A stretch of 64,000 bases of DNA from Candidatus Peregrinibacteria bacterium (GTDB taxonomy: Bacteria > Patescibacteriota > Gracilibacteria > UBA1369 > LOWO2-01-FULL-3), in assembly GCA_026395515.1 (NCBI GenBank), contig JAPLYN010000005.1, positions 237,521 through 301,520 on the forward strand. The letters run 5' to 3'. Each line of letters opens with the position of its first letter. Positions within the stretch are counted from its first letter, which is position 1. Position numbers and translations under genes: made by a program. The notes beneath the pieces are model-generated. The model did no database searches, had not been told where the DNA came from, and saw only the letters and a list, made by a program, of their open reading frames with translations. Positions 21,210-29,953 of the stretch are shown here, piece by piece.

Positions 21210-23054
21210 TTATTTCAACAACAAAGCCACCGACATATTATCAAAACTCTTAAACTCACCTGAAGGATAGTTAGCATTAATATAATTAATTCTCATGACA
21301 CCAGCACCAAAATCCACAGTCATATCACTAGCTGGAATAGCCTGATTTCCAGGATATTTCTTTAAAAGATTAGTGACGAAATCTTTCACATTTAAAGTCA
21401 TGAGCACTTCCTTAGACAAATTATTTCTAATAGTAACCGTTTGACCAGAACTAACCTCAGCAACATATTCCACATTCCCAGCCTTGAAATGAGGATATTC
21501 ATATCCTGGACCACCATAGAAATCCAAAGGCTGATAATAGCTATAACCCGCTACATTCACTGGACAACCCACCGGATAAGAAATTGATTTATCCATCTGA
21601 CAACCCGTCTGGTCAACATTAAAACTCTTATAAGCACTATAATCACCCATACCATAAGGTCCCGGGAATTTATTCATATTAATTCCCATATAATCTTGTT
21701 CCATAGTCTGAATCTTAGTCCAGTAGTCATTTGGATACTGAGTTTTAATCTCAGCTAAATTTTGACTGAACCAAGGCTGAAACACTTCCACTCCATAATT
21801 CTGCGCAATATAATTCATGATCGAATTAATAGCATAACCATCATCCTGACTAATTTTAGAATCATCAATCTTAACAACCTTTCCATCTACAAGAGCACCA
21901 TATTTCACCAAAATACTTTCCAAACGCGCCATTTGAGTAGTTTTTGGCAACTCAAACACGCTTTGAGGTCCATACATTGTAAGCAACAAAATCACAAACA
22001 AAGACCAAGCCATAAATTTCAAACTCTTTGAACGAGAAATAAGATAGAAAGCCGCCAAAATCAAAGCCCAAATACCAAACACTACTACAAAATATCTATC
22101 TTGAGTAACAGCATACTGTTGAATTCTAATTCCAATCGAAAGAGCCAAGACAAGAAGCAAAGGCAAAAGAGAAACAAAAAACCACTTCTTATAAAACTCA
22201 ACATATTTCAAAAACTTTTCTTTCGTAGAATGTATAAAGAAATAAGTAACCACACCCACTGCAGAAAAGCCCATAATCCATGAAGCCACTCCACCAAGAG
22301 GCCAAGTCAAAGTAAACAAAATCTTCGCACTATAAGCATACAAAACAATCAAATAAAGAGTCACCAAAGGCACCAAAAAATATTCGGTCAAAACGCGTAA
22401 AAACTTTGGATAAGCTGTAGTTTGATCAAGACTCTTGAAATTATAAGGAACACCGGAAAGACCATAAACTGAAGCAAAAATTCCAGTAATAATAAACCAA
22501 GCATCCCCAAAATATGCTCCACTAAGATTCAATTGAAAAAGATAATTAACAGATTCAATCAAAAGAACAATTCCCAAATACAAAATTCCAAAATAAACCA
22601 CTGCCTGAAAAAATCTCACAATAATAGTGATTGCAAATTGCCAGAAAGCATTAGATTTCCCTCTGCAGAAAAATGGCGCAAGAAAGACCAAAACAGTAGC
22701 AGACAAAAACATCAAAAATGCCCTCACCCCATCAATTTGAAAATTTTCTTTTAAATTTTTGAAAACAAAATAATAAGCTGCACCAATTACGCCAAGAACA
22801 ACTACTCTAGAAAAAAATCTTCCTATTCCACCTACTCTCTTAGATTCCATAAAAAGATCCACCGCCAAAGCTAATGGAAAAGCAAAAAGACAAGTCATTA
22901 TATATGCATACAAATCATTCTCCATACCGTAGCTATAATGATTAGCAATCACCGCCAAAATCGTCGCCACATAAGCCGCAAGCACCGAAATTGTAAATCT
23001 ACGAATCGTTCTGGCCGTAAAGTCAGAGACCTCAATTAGAGAAGGAAGAGACAT
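21210..23054 (-). CDS. DUF4153-type polytopic membrane protein
   Basis: A 614-residue integral membrane protein starting MSLPSLIEVSDF. About eleven to twelve membrane helices occupy residues 20-385, followed by a soluble domain of about 225 residues. The N-terminal region (helix ending AVIANHYSYG, then a helix with FAFPLALAVDLF) and the GVASWIMGF segment fit the DUF4153 family of uncharacterised membrane proteins. The C-terminal part contains ALVDGKVVKIDDSKISQDDGYAINSI-like regions seen in the same family. An in-frame TTG at 23078 would add eight residues; I prefer the ATG at 23054. Upstream there is a six-codon ORF (MMIVVL) with an AAGGAG before it. Function unknown. Confidence 0.8.
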   Translation of the reverse strand: MSLPSLIEVSDFTARTIRRFTISVLAAYVATILAVIANHYSYGMENDLYAYIMTCLFAFPLALAVDLFMESKRVGGIGRFFSRVVVLGVIGAAYYFVFKNLKENFQIDGVRAFLMFLSATVLVFLAPFFCRGKSNAFWQFAITIIVRFFQAVVYFGILYLGIVLLIESVNYLFQLNLSGAYFGDAWFIITGIFASVYGLSGVPYNFKSLDQTTAYPKFLRVLTEYFLVPLVTLYLIVLYAYSAKILFTLTWPLGGVASWIMGFSAVGVVTYFFIHSTKEKFLKYVEFYKKWFFVSLLPLLLVLALSIGIRIQQYAVTQDRYFVVVFGIWALILAAFYLISRSKSLKFMAWSLFVILLLTMYGPQSVFELPKTTQMARLESILVKYGALVDGKVVKIDDSKISQDDGYAINSIMNYIAQNYGVEVFQPWFSQNLAEIKTQYPNDYWTKIQTMEQDYMGINMNKFPGPYGMGDYSAYKSFNVDQTGCQMDKSISYPVGCPVNVAGYSYYQPLDFYGGPGYEYPHFKAGNVEYVAEVSSGQTVTIRNNLSKEVLMTLNVKDFVTNLLKKYPGNQAIPASDMTVDFGAGVMRINYINANYPSGEFKSFDNMSVALLLK

Positions 23055-23122
23055 AAATGAAGGGTTATAAAACAACAATCATCATAATCGTTTTCTCCTT
23101 CAGATACAATAATTTCTCGCAC

Positions 23123-23848
23123 CTAACTTCCCAAAATTTCCTTCACTCTTTTACGATTTGGATTTAAATCATAGATATCAGTTTTCAAAGCAATTCCAGG
23201 AAGAGTAGCAGACTTAAGCTCTACCTCTCGTGGCTTAGGATCAAAAAACCTATCTTTAACTCCCATTGAATAAGGAGCACTCATTCTCGACATGGGAAGT
23301 GTTTCAGACTTCAAAGCTAACCACCATCCATCATCAAGCAAACCTCTCGATTTTTCAATTACATATGCCGCCATTCCCTCGAGAACATTAACACCAAAAA
23401 AACTTTTTGGATCAGGATACTCATCTTGCTGAATACCTTGAATGTGATCAATAAGACAATATGGCTTTTCAGCCTGAACATCATAAGCATATTTCAACAT
23501 CACTTCACCAAAATAAACCGGACCACGCGCAAACATATAAAAATCACCTTCTCTTCTATGTCCATCAGGATAAATCCAAGATTGACGCGGAATCACCTGA
23601 AAATTTGGACCACCAGCCATCATTCCCAAAGTATGATCCACAAGAGCCTTTCTCTCTGGCTCCTTAAAGTCATCACTCATTGTTCTGAGAGTTCTAGCCA
23701 CCCTCGTCCAAACAGCAGCCTGAACCTTAGCATTTTCCATTTCTACAGAACGCTCTATCTCACGAATAGTTCTCTCATCAAGGAATTCACCCGCCTTTTC
23801 ACGATTAACATCAACTGATTCACTAAATCCTGACAAAAAATCTTCCAT
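23123..23848 (-). CDS. Unknown soluble protein, 241 residues
   Basis: No signal or membrane helix. The N-terminal third is helical and acidic (EDFLSGFSESVDVNREKAGEF, then ERTIREIERSVEMENAKVQ). The middle has FYMFARGPVYFGEVMLKYAYDV and CLIDHIQGIQQDEYPDP, the C-terminal part LPGIALKTDIYDLNPNRKRV. It carries two His and a DHIQG motif but no family I recognise. It lies 44 nt after nothing but the divergent glycosyltransferase region, with no SD before its ATG. Confidence 0.6.
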   Translation of the reverse strand: MEDFLSGFSESVDVNREKAGEFLDERTIREIERSVEMENAKVQAAVWTRVARTLRTMSDDFKEPERKALVDHTLGMMAGGPNFQVIPRQSWIYPDGHRREGDFYMFARGPVYFGEVMLKYAYDVQAEKPYCLIDHIQGIQQDEYPDPKSFFGVNVLEGMAAYVIEKSRGLLDDGWWLALKSETLPMSRMSAPYSMGVKDRFFDPKPREVELKSATLPGIALKTDIYDLNPNRKRVKEILGS

Positions 23849-23938
23849 AGTTAAATAAAAGAATAGAAGATATTAAAACATTAATTAGTGCACAAGTCAA
23901 AGCCTTCCCACAATCCTACCACCTGCTATACTGTGCAA

Positions 23939-25057
23939 GTGAAAAACATCTTACTCTATACAGACACACCACAAATAGGCGGCGCAGAATTACAAATGTT
24001 CTTATTGGCCAAATTTCTAAATAAAAATGAATTCACGCCAATTTTGGCTTGTAGCAACTACCCATCACTTAATAAATGGTGTGAAAATTTTATCAAAGAA
24101 GGAATTAAAGTAATTCGCATCAACGTAAAACATAAACACGATCCTAAGCATTTCATAGAACTTCGTCGCATAATTAAAGAAGAAAAAATTGACTTGGTGC
24201 ATGCCCATGTCTGGAATCCAGCAAGTTGTCGATATGCCTTTAGTGCAGCAAGTAGCACACAAACTCCTATTATCACAACCGAACACGACCCCTTCAAACT
24301 TTCAATTCTCAAAGATTTCATTAAAAAGAGAAGTATAAAGGCAACAAATCGAATAATAACTGTATCAACTGCCAATCAAAAAGTTCTCAAAAAATTATAC
24401 CCAGAATTCAAAGAAAAATTCGTCGTGATTCCTAATGGCATTGATACTACTTGGTGGCATTCTCAGTCATTACGTTTTACAGATCTAGATCGCAAAAAAG
24501 TGAAAGAGGAAATATTTCTCGCACATGAGGATTCTTTGATAATAATAAGTGTAGCCGAACTTCATGAAAGAAAGGGTTTGAAATTCTTAATTGAAGCAAT
24601 TCCAGAAGTTGCGGCAAAATTTGCAAACATTAAATTAGTGATTGTCGGTGAAGGACCAGAACGCGAAGAACTCGAAAAAGAAATCAAAAAACTCGGAGTT
24701 GAAAATCACGTAATTCTTCTTGGAAAACAAAAAGAAATTCCAAAACTACTGAAATGTGCCGATATTTTTGTACTTCCATCACGACGCGAAGCCTTCGGAT
24801 TAGTGCTTTTGGAAGCTATGATTAGTAACCTACCAGTTATCGCTAGCGAAACCGGAGGTATTCCAGAAATTATCAAAAATACAGGAATCTTAGTCGAACC
24901 AGAAAATTATAAGGGAATTGCAGCCGCACTGATAGATCTCATTTCCCACCCCGAAAAACGCCAAAAACTTGCTTCAGCCGGTGAAAAATTAGTTCACGAA
25001 AAATTTGAAGCTAAAAAAATGGCTGAGGAATACGAAAAAATCTACAAAGCGCAATAA
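23939..25057 (+). CDS. GT4-family glycosyltransferase
   Basis: A 372-residue GT-B glycosyltransferase. The N-terminal domain begins VKNILLYTDTPQIGGAE, the acceptor-side start common in GT4 enzymes. The C-terminal domain has VIVGEGPEREELEKE and the E-x7-E segment REAFGLVLLEAMI (nucleotide-sugar binding). I chose the GTG at 23939 because homology-like sequence starts there, and a TATACT (23927-23932) leaves 6 nt before it, so the mRNA may be leaderless. An ATG at 23888 would add 17 unsupported residues. Probably builds a surface glycan or glycolipid; sugar unknown. Confidence 0.85.
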   Translation: MKNILLYTDTPQIGGAELQMFLLAKFLNKNEFTPILACSNYPSLNKWCENFIKEGIKVIRINVKHKHDPKHFIELRRIIKEEKIDLVHAHVWNPASCRYAFSAASSTQTPIITTEHDPFKLSILKDFIKKRSIKATNRIITVSTANQKVLKKLYPEFKEKFVVIPNGIDTTWWHSQSLRFTDLDRKKVKEEIFLAHEDSLIIISVAELHERKGLKFLIEAIPEVAAKFANIKLVIVGEGPEREELEKEIKKLGVENHVILLGKQKEIPKLLKCADIFVLPSRREAFGLVLLEAMISNLPVIASETGGIPEIIKNTGILVEPENYKGIAAALIDLISHPEKRQKLASAGEKLVHEKFEAKKMAEEYEKIYKAQ

Positions 25058-25062
25058 ATCTC

Positions 25063-25091
25063 TTGACGGTGAGCGTACACTCACCTATACT
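25063..25091 (+). promoter_or_regulatory. radA promoter giving a leaderless transcript
   Basis: -35 TTGACG (25063-25068), 17-nt spacer, -10 TATACT (25086-25091). Six nucleotides then precede the ATG at 25098, which therefore falls at the predicted +1. It starts right after the stop of the glycosyltransferase gene. Confidence 0.8.
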
Positions 25092-25097
25092 CGCAGC

Positions 25098-26426
25098 ATG
25101 AAGTTGAAAACAATTTACATCTGCAATTCCTGCCAATATGAAAGCTCCAAATGGATTGGCCAATGTCCCGAGTGCAATACTTGGAATAGCTTTGCCGAAG
25201 ATGTAATCAATGTAGGAAAACCAGAAAAAGGCAGCATTTCCAGAACCCCAAGGACGGCAAAAGCTGGTGCCAGATCCCCTACTTCTTTAGAAATGAGTGG
25301 GCAGACAAAAACCATCAGACTTTTAAGCGACATAGAGGAATTTGATAGAGTTATTGGTGACGGAATAGTACCAGGAAGCATGATTCTTTTAAGTGGAGAA
25401 CCAGGAATTGGCAAATCTACACTTACACTTCAGGTCGCTAACAATTTAGCAAAAAAACTAAAAGTACTTTTAGTTTCGGGAGAAGAATCAGTAGAACAAA
25501 TTGCCGGTCGCGCTGGTCGTTTAAAATTAAATGAAAAGAATCTTTTAGCACTTAATGAATACAATCTCGAGACAATTCTTGAAACTATTGATGCTGAAAA
25601 ACCAGGACTAATTATTATCGATTCCATTCAGGTTATTTCCAGTATGGACTTTCCGGGATCAGCTGGCTCTATCACTCAAGTAAGATACTGCACTGAACGC
25701 CTACTAGAAGTCGCGAAAAACACCAACACACCAGTAATTTTAATTGGTCATGTCACAAAAGATGGCACTCTAGCCGGACCAAAAGTCTTAGAACATTTAG
25801 TAGATACTGTACTGCTTTTTGAAGGAGATAGATTTCAACAATTCAGACTTCTCAGAGCAAATAAAAATCGTTTTGGACCTTGTTCGGAAGTTGGAATTTT
25901 CGAGATGACTGAAGATGGTCTGACGGAAATAAAAAATCCTTCTCAACAATTTCTAGAAGGTCGCAAACAAAATGCCATTGGTTCAGCAATTACTGTAGCT
26001 ATGGAAGGAACTCGTCCATTTTTAGTAGAAGTACAAGCCCTTGCTTCAACCAGCTCGTTTGGTTTCCCAAAGCGTACAGCTAATGGTTTCGATTTAAATC
26101 GCTTACAAATTCTCATCGCAGTCTTAGAAAAATACGCTAAATTCAATCTGCAAAACCAAGACGTTTTCATCAATGTCGTTGGTGGAATAAAACTCAGTGA
26201 ACCAGCTGCAGATTTAGCAGTACTCATGGCCATTGCTTCTTCTTATCTCAAAAAACCCTTGCCTCAAACCAGCGCTATCTTCGGTGAAGTAGGACTTTCC
26301 GGAGAACTTCGTAAAGTAATTCACCACGAAAAACGTCTAAAAGAAGCCGACAAACTAGGATTCAAAGACATAGTCAGCCCTGCCACACACAAAGAAATAC
26401 AGACGGCACTTAGAGACCTAAATTAA
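25098..26426 (+). CDS. radA: DNA repair protein RadA (Sms)
   Basis: A 442-residue RecA-like ATPase that acts in recombinational repair by processing branched intermediates. The N-terminal zinc finger is CNSCQYESSKWIGQCPEC (C4). Walker A is GEPGIGKST (about residues 95-103), Walker B IIIDSIQ, the RadA-specific KNRFG motif is KNRFGPCSEVG, and the C-terminal Lon-like domain has FGEVGLSGELRKV. Length is normal. The frame is open 31 codons upstream, but the start at 25098 gives the correct N-terminus and sits on the promoter's +1. The 3' end overlaps tatD by 4 nt, tail to tail. Confidence 0.95.
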   Translation: MKLKTIYICNSCQYESSKWIGQCPECNTWNSFAEDVINVGKPEKGSISRTPRTAKAGARSPTSLEMSGQTKTIRLLSDIEEFDRVIGDGIVPGSMILLSGEPGIGKSTLTLQVANNLAKKLKVLLVSGEESVEQIAGRAGRLKLNEKNLLALNEYNLETILETIDAEKPGLIIIDSIQVISSMDFPGSAGSITQVRYCTERLLEVAKNTNTPVILIGHVTKDGTLAGPKVLEHLVDTVLLFEGDRFQQFRLLRANKNRFGPCSEVGIFEMTEDGLTEIKNPSQQFLEGRKQNAIGSAITVAMEGTRPFLVEVQALASTSSFGFPKRTANGFDLNRLQILIAVLEKYAKFNLQNQDVFINVVGGIKLSEPAADLAVLMAIASSYLKKPLPQTSAIFGEVGLSGELRKVIHHEKRLKEADKLGFKDIVSPATHKEIQTALRDLN

Positions 26427-27283
26427 AAACCAAAAAACTTTTTAGTATTTTCCATCACTTGTTTTTCAACATCACTTAGCCCCATACCTTTTATTTCCGC
26501 AATCTTCTCTGCCGTTTCTACTACATAAGATGGCTCATTTCGCTTTCCTCTATTTCCTTGCGGCGCCAAATAAGGACAATCTGTTTCCACCATAAATTTA
26601 TCCAAAGGCACTTCCTTCACCACTTCTCTTAAATCCTTCGCGCTTGGATATGTAATAATTCCCGTAAATGAAGTCATAAATCCAGCAGCCCATACTTTTC
26701 TAGCAAATTCCAAAGTAGAACCATAACAATGGAAAACAGCTTTCACCGGCGCCATGTCATTTTCCTCACAACCACAATCTCTTATTAACTTTTTATACCC
26801 CCCTCCATCTCTACTAAATTCTTTCAACAAATTTAAACAATCCTCATCCGCTGAACGATTGTGAACAATCACCGGCAATCCCATTTTGACCGCCAATTCC
26901 AAATGCTTTTTAAAAGAATATTTTTGTTTTTCTGGATCAACTTTTGATTTAAAATAATCCAAACCAGTTTCACCAATTGCGATAATTTTTCGCGCACCAC
27001 CACTCTCCTCAGCCGCATCCTTATCGGCCAAAATCCATTTTTCCCACCTCGCCATTAATTCATCACTCACTTCCATTGCATCATATGGATGAAGTCCCAC
27101 AGTCGCATACAAAAAACCACTTTCATCTTCTTGCGCCATTTTTACCGCCGCCTCGGAAGATCCAGCTCCGCACCCCACGCATATGATCCTCTCCAATCCA
27201 GCATCCATAGCACGTTGAATAACCTCTTCACGATCTTCATCAAACTCTGGAAACATTATATGTGCGTGTGTATCGATTAGCAT
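26423..27283 (-). CDS. tatD: TatD-family metal-dependent DNase
   Basis: A 286-residue TIM-barrel hydrolase. Metal-binding motifs are in order: DTHAHI (residues 4-9), a catalytic Glu in IGETGLDYF, His in VIVHNRSAD, His in FHCYGS and Asp in ETDCPYLAP (about 235). TatD enzymes are 3'-5' exonucleases or D-aminoacyl-type hydrolases; nuclease activity is the usual annotation. The segment around residues 95-105 (DKDAAEESGGARK) is a slightly long loop. Convergent overlap with radA by 4 nt. No SD. Confidence 0.9.
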   Translation of the reverse strand: MLIDTHAHIMFPEFDEDREEVIQRAMDAGLERIICVGCGAGSSEAAVKMAQEDESGFLYATVGLHPYDAMEVSDELMARWEKWILADKDAAEESGGARKIIAIGETGLDYFKSKVDPEKQKYSFKKHLELAVKMGLPVIVHNRSADEDCLNLLKEFSRDGGGYKKLIRDCGCEENDMAPVKAVFHCYGSTLEFARKVWAAGFMTSFTGIITYPSAKDLREVVKEVPLDKFMVETDCPYLAPQGNRGKRNEPSYVVETAEKIAEIKGMGLSDVEKQVMENTKKFFGF

Positions 27284-27304
27284 GGATCCAATTTAACATA
27301 TTCC

Positions 27305-28693
27305 TCAGTCCTTCCAAAACACTCCGCCTTTTCTTAATTCACCATCAGGATGAAGACTCAACAATGTACTACCCTGAGAAACACCATGCAAATCTACTAC
27401 CTCTGGATCATTTTGCATTGCGTCCACACCCTCAAAGTAAACCACAGCCTTTCCTCCAACCACGCCTTCATTCACCAATTCAGCCATTCTATTTCCAATC
27501 CTCAAACCCATAGTTTTATCGTAATAAGAAGGTCTTGTACCTCTAGCCTGACGAGTCTGAGTAGTAACATTCACCTTAGTCAAACCAGCAAATTGCTTTA
27601 AACCATCAGCAATTAGATCACTTACTTTACTATGTGAACCATTGGAATAATCCGTAGGAGTAAATCCCTCAGCAACTACTATTACACAACTACCGAATCT
27701 CTTTTTTCTTGCAAGAACTTCCTCCGCTATATCCTTCATTGACGCTGGCTTTTCTGGAATTAAAATAAGCATAATAGGACCCAATTCCTCTATTTTTCTT
27801 TTTAAATCCCTACCTTCATCTGCCACAGCCAAAGTATCATGACGCGCAGATTCAAAAGCTAGCCTACCGTAATTTCGCCCAAACACCTCCACCACATCCA
27901 CAGTGCCGTGGGCAAATGCACTCTGCGCAATATCATAAACTGCATGTCTATTTGCACGAACAGCAGTATTAAAACCAAGCATCTGAGTTGGTCTACCATC
28001 AAGCAACCCATCCCCATCAATACTTTTAAAAGTTCCCACTACACACTTTTCCGGAAAAGCTTTTGAGATTCTTTCCAACATCGCCAAACCTCCATTTCCA
28101 CCAGTTCCATAAACAGCACCAAAATCCCTCACATTATCCAAAACATTCTGAGCCTCATGATCGAAAGCATTCTTGCGAGAAGATCCAAAAGGAGTACTTC
28201 CGCGACCGACCATGTCAGCACGCATCAATGCATCAACCAAAATCAAATTATTATCAAAAAGGTCGGGAGGCAAAGCTAAACCTTCACTGGCATTTTGAAC
28301 ACCAAGCATCACTTTATCTTTTCTTAAACTTTGAGCAAACGAAGCCAAGCAATCAGATATTCCAGCACAATCACCACCTCCTGTGATACCTAAACAAGCA
28401 TTACCTCTATCCAACAATTTCAAAAGATCAGACTGAGAAAACTTGGATAAACTACCATCATACAAACCTCTTGAAACTGTATCTCTATCCCAACCCATCT
28501 GATTAAGAACACTCATCTTTGTAGAAGATAAACATTCAATCACTTCACCATCCAAAATTTGTGATAAAACAGCTCCTTCAATCCCACCATTAGTAGGAAG
28601 CACAAAATAAGGTTTCCTATCAGAATCAGGATCCAACCTCGTAGAAATAATATCACCAATCACCCTATCTCTATTTCCAGCCTCTCCTCCCAT
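27305..28693 (-). CDS. Divergent phosphofructokinase-family protein
   Basis: A 462-residue PFK-A fold protein, in size nearer to PPi-dependent enzymes. Recognisable blocks: FVLPTNGGIEGA (phosphate loop region), LGITGGGDCAGIS, YGTGGNGGLAML where canonical enzymes have GGDGS, TFKSIDGDGLLDG where canonical enzymes have PKTIDND, and VEVFGRNYGRLA where they have EVMGRxxGxLA. The Asp of GGDGS, a Mg-binding residue, is Asn here, and GGDDS of PPi enzymes is also absent. The catalytic Asp in the TID segment is kept. It may be an unusual phosphoryl-donor variant or a non-glycolytic relative. ATG 28693 is chosen; TTG 28702 is possible. Divergent from the aro promoter. Confidence 0.75.
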   Translation of the reverse strand: MGGEAGNRDRVIGDIISTRLDPDSDRKPYFVLPTNGGIEGAVLSQILDGEVIECLSSTKMSVLNQMGWDRDTVSRGLYDGSLSKFSQSDLLKLLDRGNACLGITGGGDCAGISDCLASFAQSLRKDKVMLGVQNASEGLALPPDLFDNNLILVDALMRADMVGRGSTPFGSSRKNAFDHEAQNVLDNVRDFGAVYGTGGNGGLAMLERISKAFPEKCVVGTFKSIDGDGLLDGRPTQMLGFNTAVRANRHAVYDIAQSAFAHGTVDVVEVFGRNYGRLAFESARHDTLAVADEGRDLKRKIEELGPIMLILIPEKPASMKDIAEEVLARKKRFGSCVIVVAEGFTPTDYSNGSHSKVSDLIADGLKQFAGLTKVNVTTQTRQARGTRPSYYDKTMGLRIGNRMAELVNEGVVGGKAVVYFEGVDAMQNDPEVVDLHGVSQGSTLLSLHPDGELRKGGVFWKD

Positions 28694-28712
28694 AGCTTTC
28701 AAATCTTAAAAA

Positions 28713-28741
28713 TTGACAAAGGCATTTTATCCAAATATTAT
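28713..28741 (+). promoter_or_regulatory. Promoter of the aromatic biosynthesis operon
   Basis: -35 TTGACA (28713-28718), 17-nt spacer, -10 TATTAT (28736-28741), predicted start near 28748, 16 nt before the leader-peptide ATG. It lies in the divergent gap next to the phosphofructokinase gene. Confidence 0.85.
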
Positions 28742-28763
28742 GAAGACACAACATAAAAATTTC

Positions 28764-28850
28764 ATGAGACAAGAAAGCCAAAAAATCCAGTCTCTCTCAA
28801 AAAACAACTCTTTTAACTGGGCTTTCTTTTACTTTTTAGCTAATTATTGA
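28764..28850 (+). CDS. Aromatic leader peptide of the shikimate operon
   Basis: A 28-codon ORF, ATG at 28764, TGA at 28848-28850. The first 16 residues are polar. The last twelve are FNWAFFYFLANY, with seven aromatic residues (four Phe, one Trp, two Tyr) at codons 17, 19, 21, 22, 23, 24 and 28. It lies between a strong promoter and an antiterminator/terminator pair, and its stop codon overlaps the antiterminator's 5' strand. The leader RNA also has a hairpin 28771-28779 with 28820-28828 that overlaps the aromatic codons. This matches the leader peptides of the enterobacterial pheA and trp attenuators in logic. No SD. Confidence 0.85.
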   Translation: MRQESQKIQSLSKNNSFNWAFFYFLANY

Positions 28851-28901
28851 GGCCTTTAGATTAATTCTAATATCTAAGCCTCAACAAGAGGCTATTTTTT
28901 T
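28847..28901 (+). promoter_or_regulatory. Transcription attenuator: antiterminator and terminator hairpins
   Basis: Antiterminator: TTGAGGC (28847-28853) with GCCTCAA (28878-28884) plus TTAGAT (28856-28861) with ATCTAA (28872-28877). Terminator: AGCCTC (28877-28882) with GAGGCT (28888-28893), then seven T (28895-28901). The two share 28877-28882 and exclude each other. A ribosome at the leader stop (28848-28850) would cover TTGAGGC and favour termination; one stalled on the aromatic codons at 28812-28835 would leave it free and favour read-through into the DAHP synthase gene. Confidence 0.85.
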
Positions 28902-28930
28902 ATTTCATCCATTTTCTAACCACAAAAAAC

Positions 28931-29944
28931 ATGATTATCGTAATGCAGGCCGGCGCACCAAAAGAAGAAGCTCTAAGAATCATTGAAGAACTTCAATCCA
29001 TTGGACTAACACCAATGCCTCTCTACGGCGTAGAACGCACTGTAATCGCAGTGATTGGTGAAGAAAGAGACTTGAGCATCGGACACCTCGAAGCCCTCCC
29101 AGGCGTAGAAAAAGTAATGCGTGTCGTTCACCCATACAAACTAGTAAGCAAAGAAACCAAACACGACCCAAGTATTATAGAAGTTAATGGCGTAAAAATT
29201 GGTAGCAATCAGCTGGCCATTATTGCCGGACCTTGCTCCGTAGAATCAGAAGAACAAATGGAAGAAGTCACTAGAGAACTATCTAAAGTCGGCGTAAAAA
29301 TTCTCCGCGGTGGCGCTTACAAACCTCGCACCGGTCCATACTCTTTCCAAGGTCTCGGTAAACCAGGACTAAAAATGATGCGCGAAGCCGCAGATCGTTA
29401 CGGCATGGCTACGATTACAGAAGTTCTAGACATTCGTGATCTCGACAATATCGCTGCACAAAGCGATATGATTCAAGTTGGTGCGCGCAACATGCAAAAT
29501 TTCGAACTATTAAAAGAACTCGGCAAAGTGAAAAAACCAGTTCTCTTAAAACGAGGACTCTCTGCAACTATTGAAGAACTACTTCTCGCCGCAGAATACA
29601 TTATGTCTCACGGCAATCCCCAAGTAATTCTCTGCGAACGCGGTATTCGTACATTCGAAACTGACACCCGCAATACTCTAGCTCTTGCTACCGTACCGCT
29701 CGTAAAGGAACTAAGCCACTTACCAATTCTAGTAGATCCATCTCATGCAACAGGTAAAAGATCATTATTGGAACCGATGAGCAAAGCCGCCATCGCTTGC
29801 GGTGCAGATGGAATTTGCATTGAAGTTCATCCAAATCCCGAGAAAGCTCTATCAGATGCACAACAACAAATTACCCCAGCTCGCTTCGCCGAAATGCTCG
29901 AAAGTTTGAAACCAATTATACAAGCGGTCGGAAAGACATTATAA
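28931..29944 (+). CDS. aroF: 3-deoxy-7-phosphoheptulonate synthase (type I beta, AroF)
   Basis: A 337-residue DAHP synthase, the first step of the shikimate pathway (PEP plus erythrose 4-phosphate). Residues 1-70 form the ferredoxin-like regulatory domain seen in the Thermotoga enzyme, where Tyr and Phe bind. The barrel has [10 protein letters not shown] (about 97-106), [17 protein letters not shown] (KPRTSP with Ser to Gly), [11 protein letters not shown] and DPSHATGKR. It is the first gene after the attenuator, so both transcription and enzyme activity are probably controlled by aromatic amino acids. aroB starts 9 nt later. Confidence 0.96.
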   Translation: MIIVMQAGAPKEEALRIIEELQSIGLTPMPLYGVERTVIAVIGEERDLSIGHLEALPGVEKVMRVVHPYKLVSKETKHDPSIIEVNGVKIGSNQLAIIAGPCSVESEEQMEEVTRELSKVGVKILRGGAYKPRTGPYSFQGLGKPGLKMMREAADRYGMATITEVLDIRDLDNIAAQSDMIQVGARNMQNFELLKELGKVKKPVLLKRGLSATIEELLLAAEYIMSHGNPQVILCERGIRTFETDTRNTLALATVPLVKELSHLPILVDPSHATGKRSLLEPMSKAAIACGADGICIEVHPNPEKALSDAQQQITPARFAEMLESLKPIIQAVGKTL

Positions 29945-29953
29945 TCAGCGCAT

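Noticed and set aside
23060-23100. Six-codon uORF (MMIVVL) with AAGGAG before the DUF4153 gene
   Set aside because: Too short to judge and no terminator or alternative helix follows; kept only as a note in the gene entry.
29917-29945. Internal promoter for aroB (TATAAT 8 nt before its ATG)
   Set aside because: The TATAAT is produced by the TAA stop of the DAHP synthase gene and the -35 candidate TATACA is weak.
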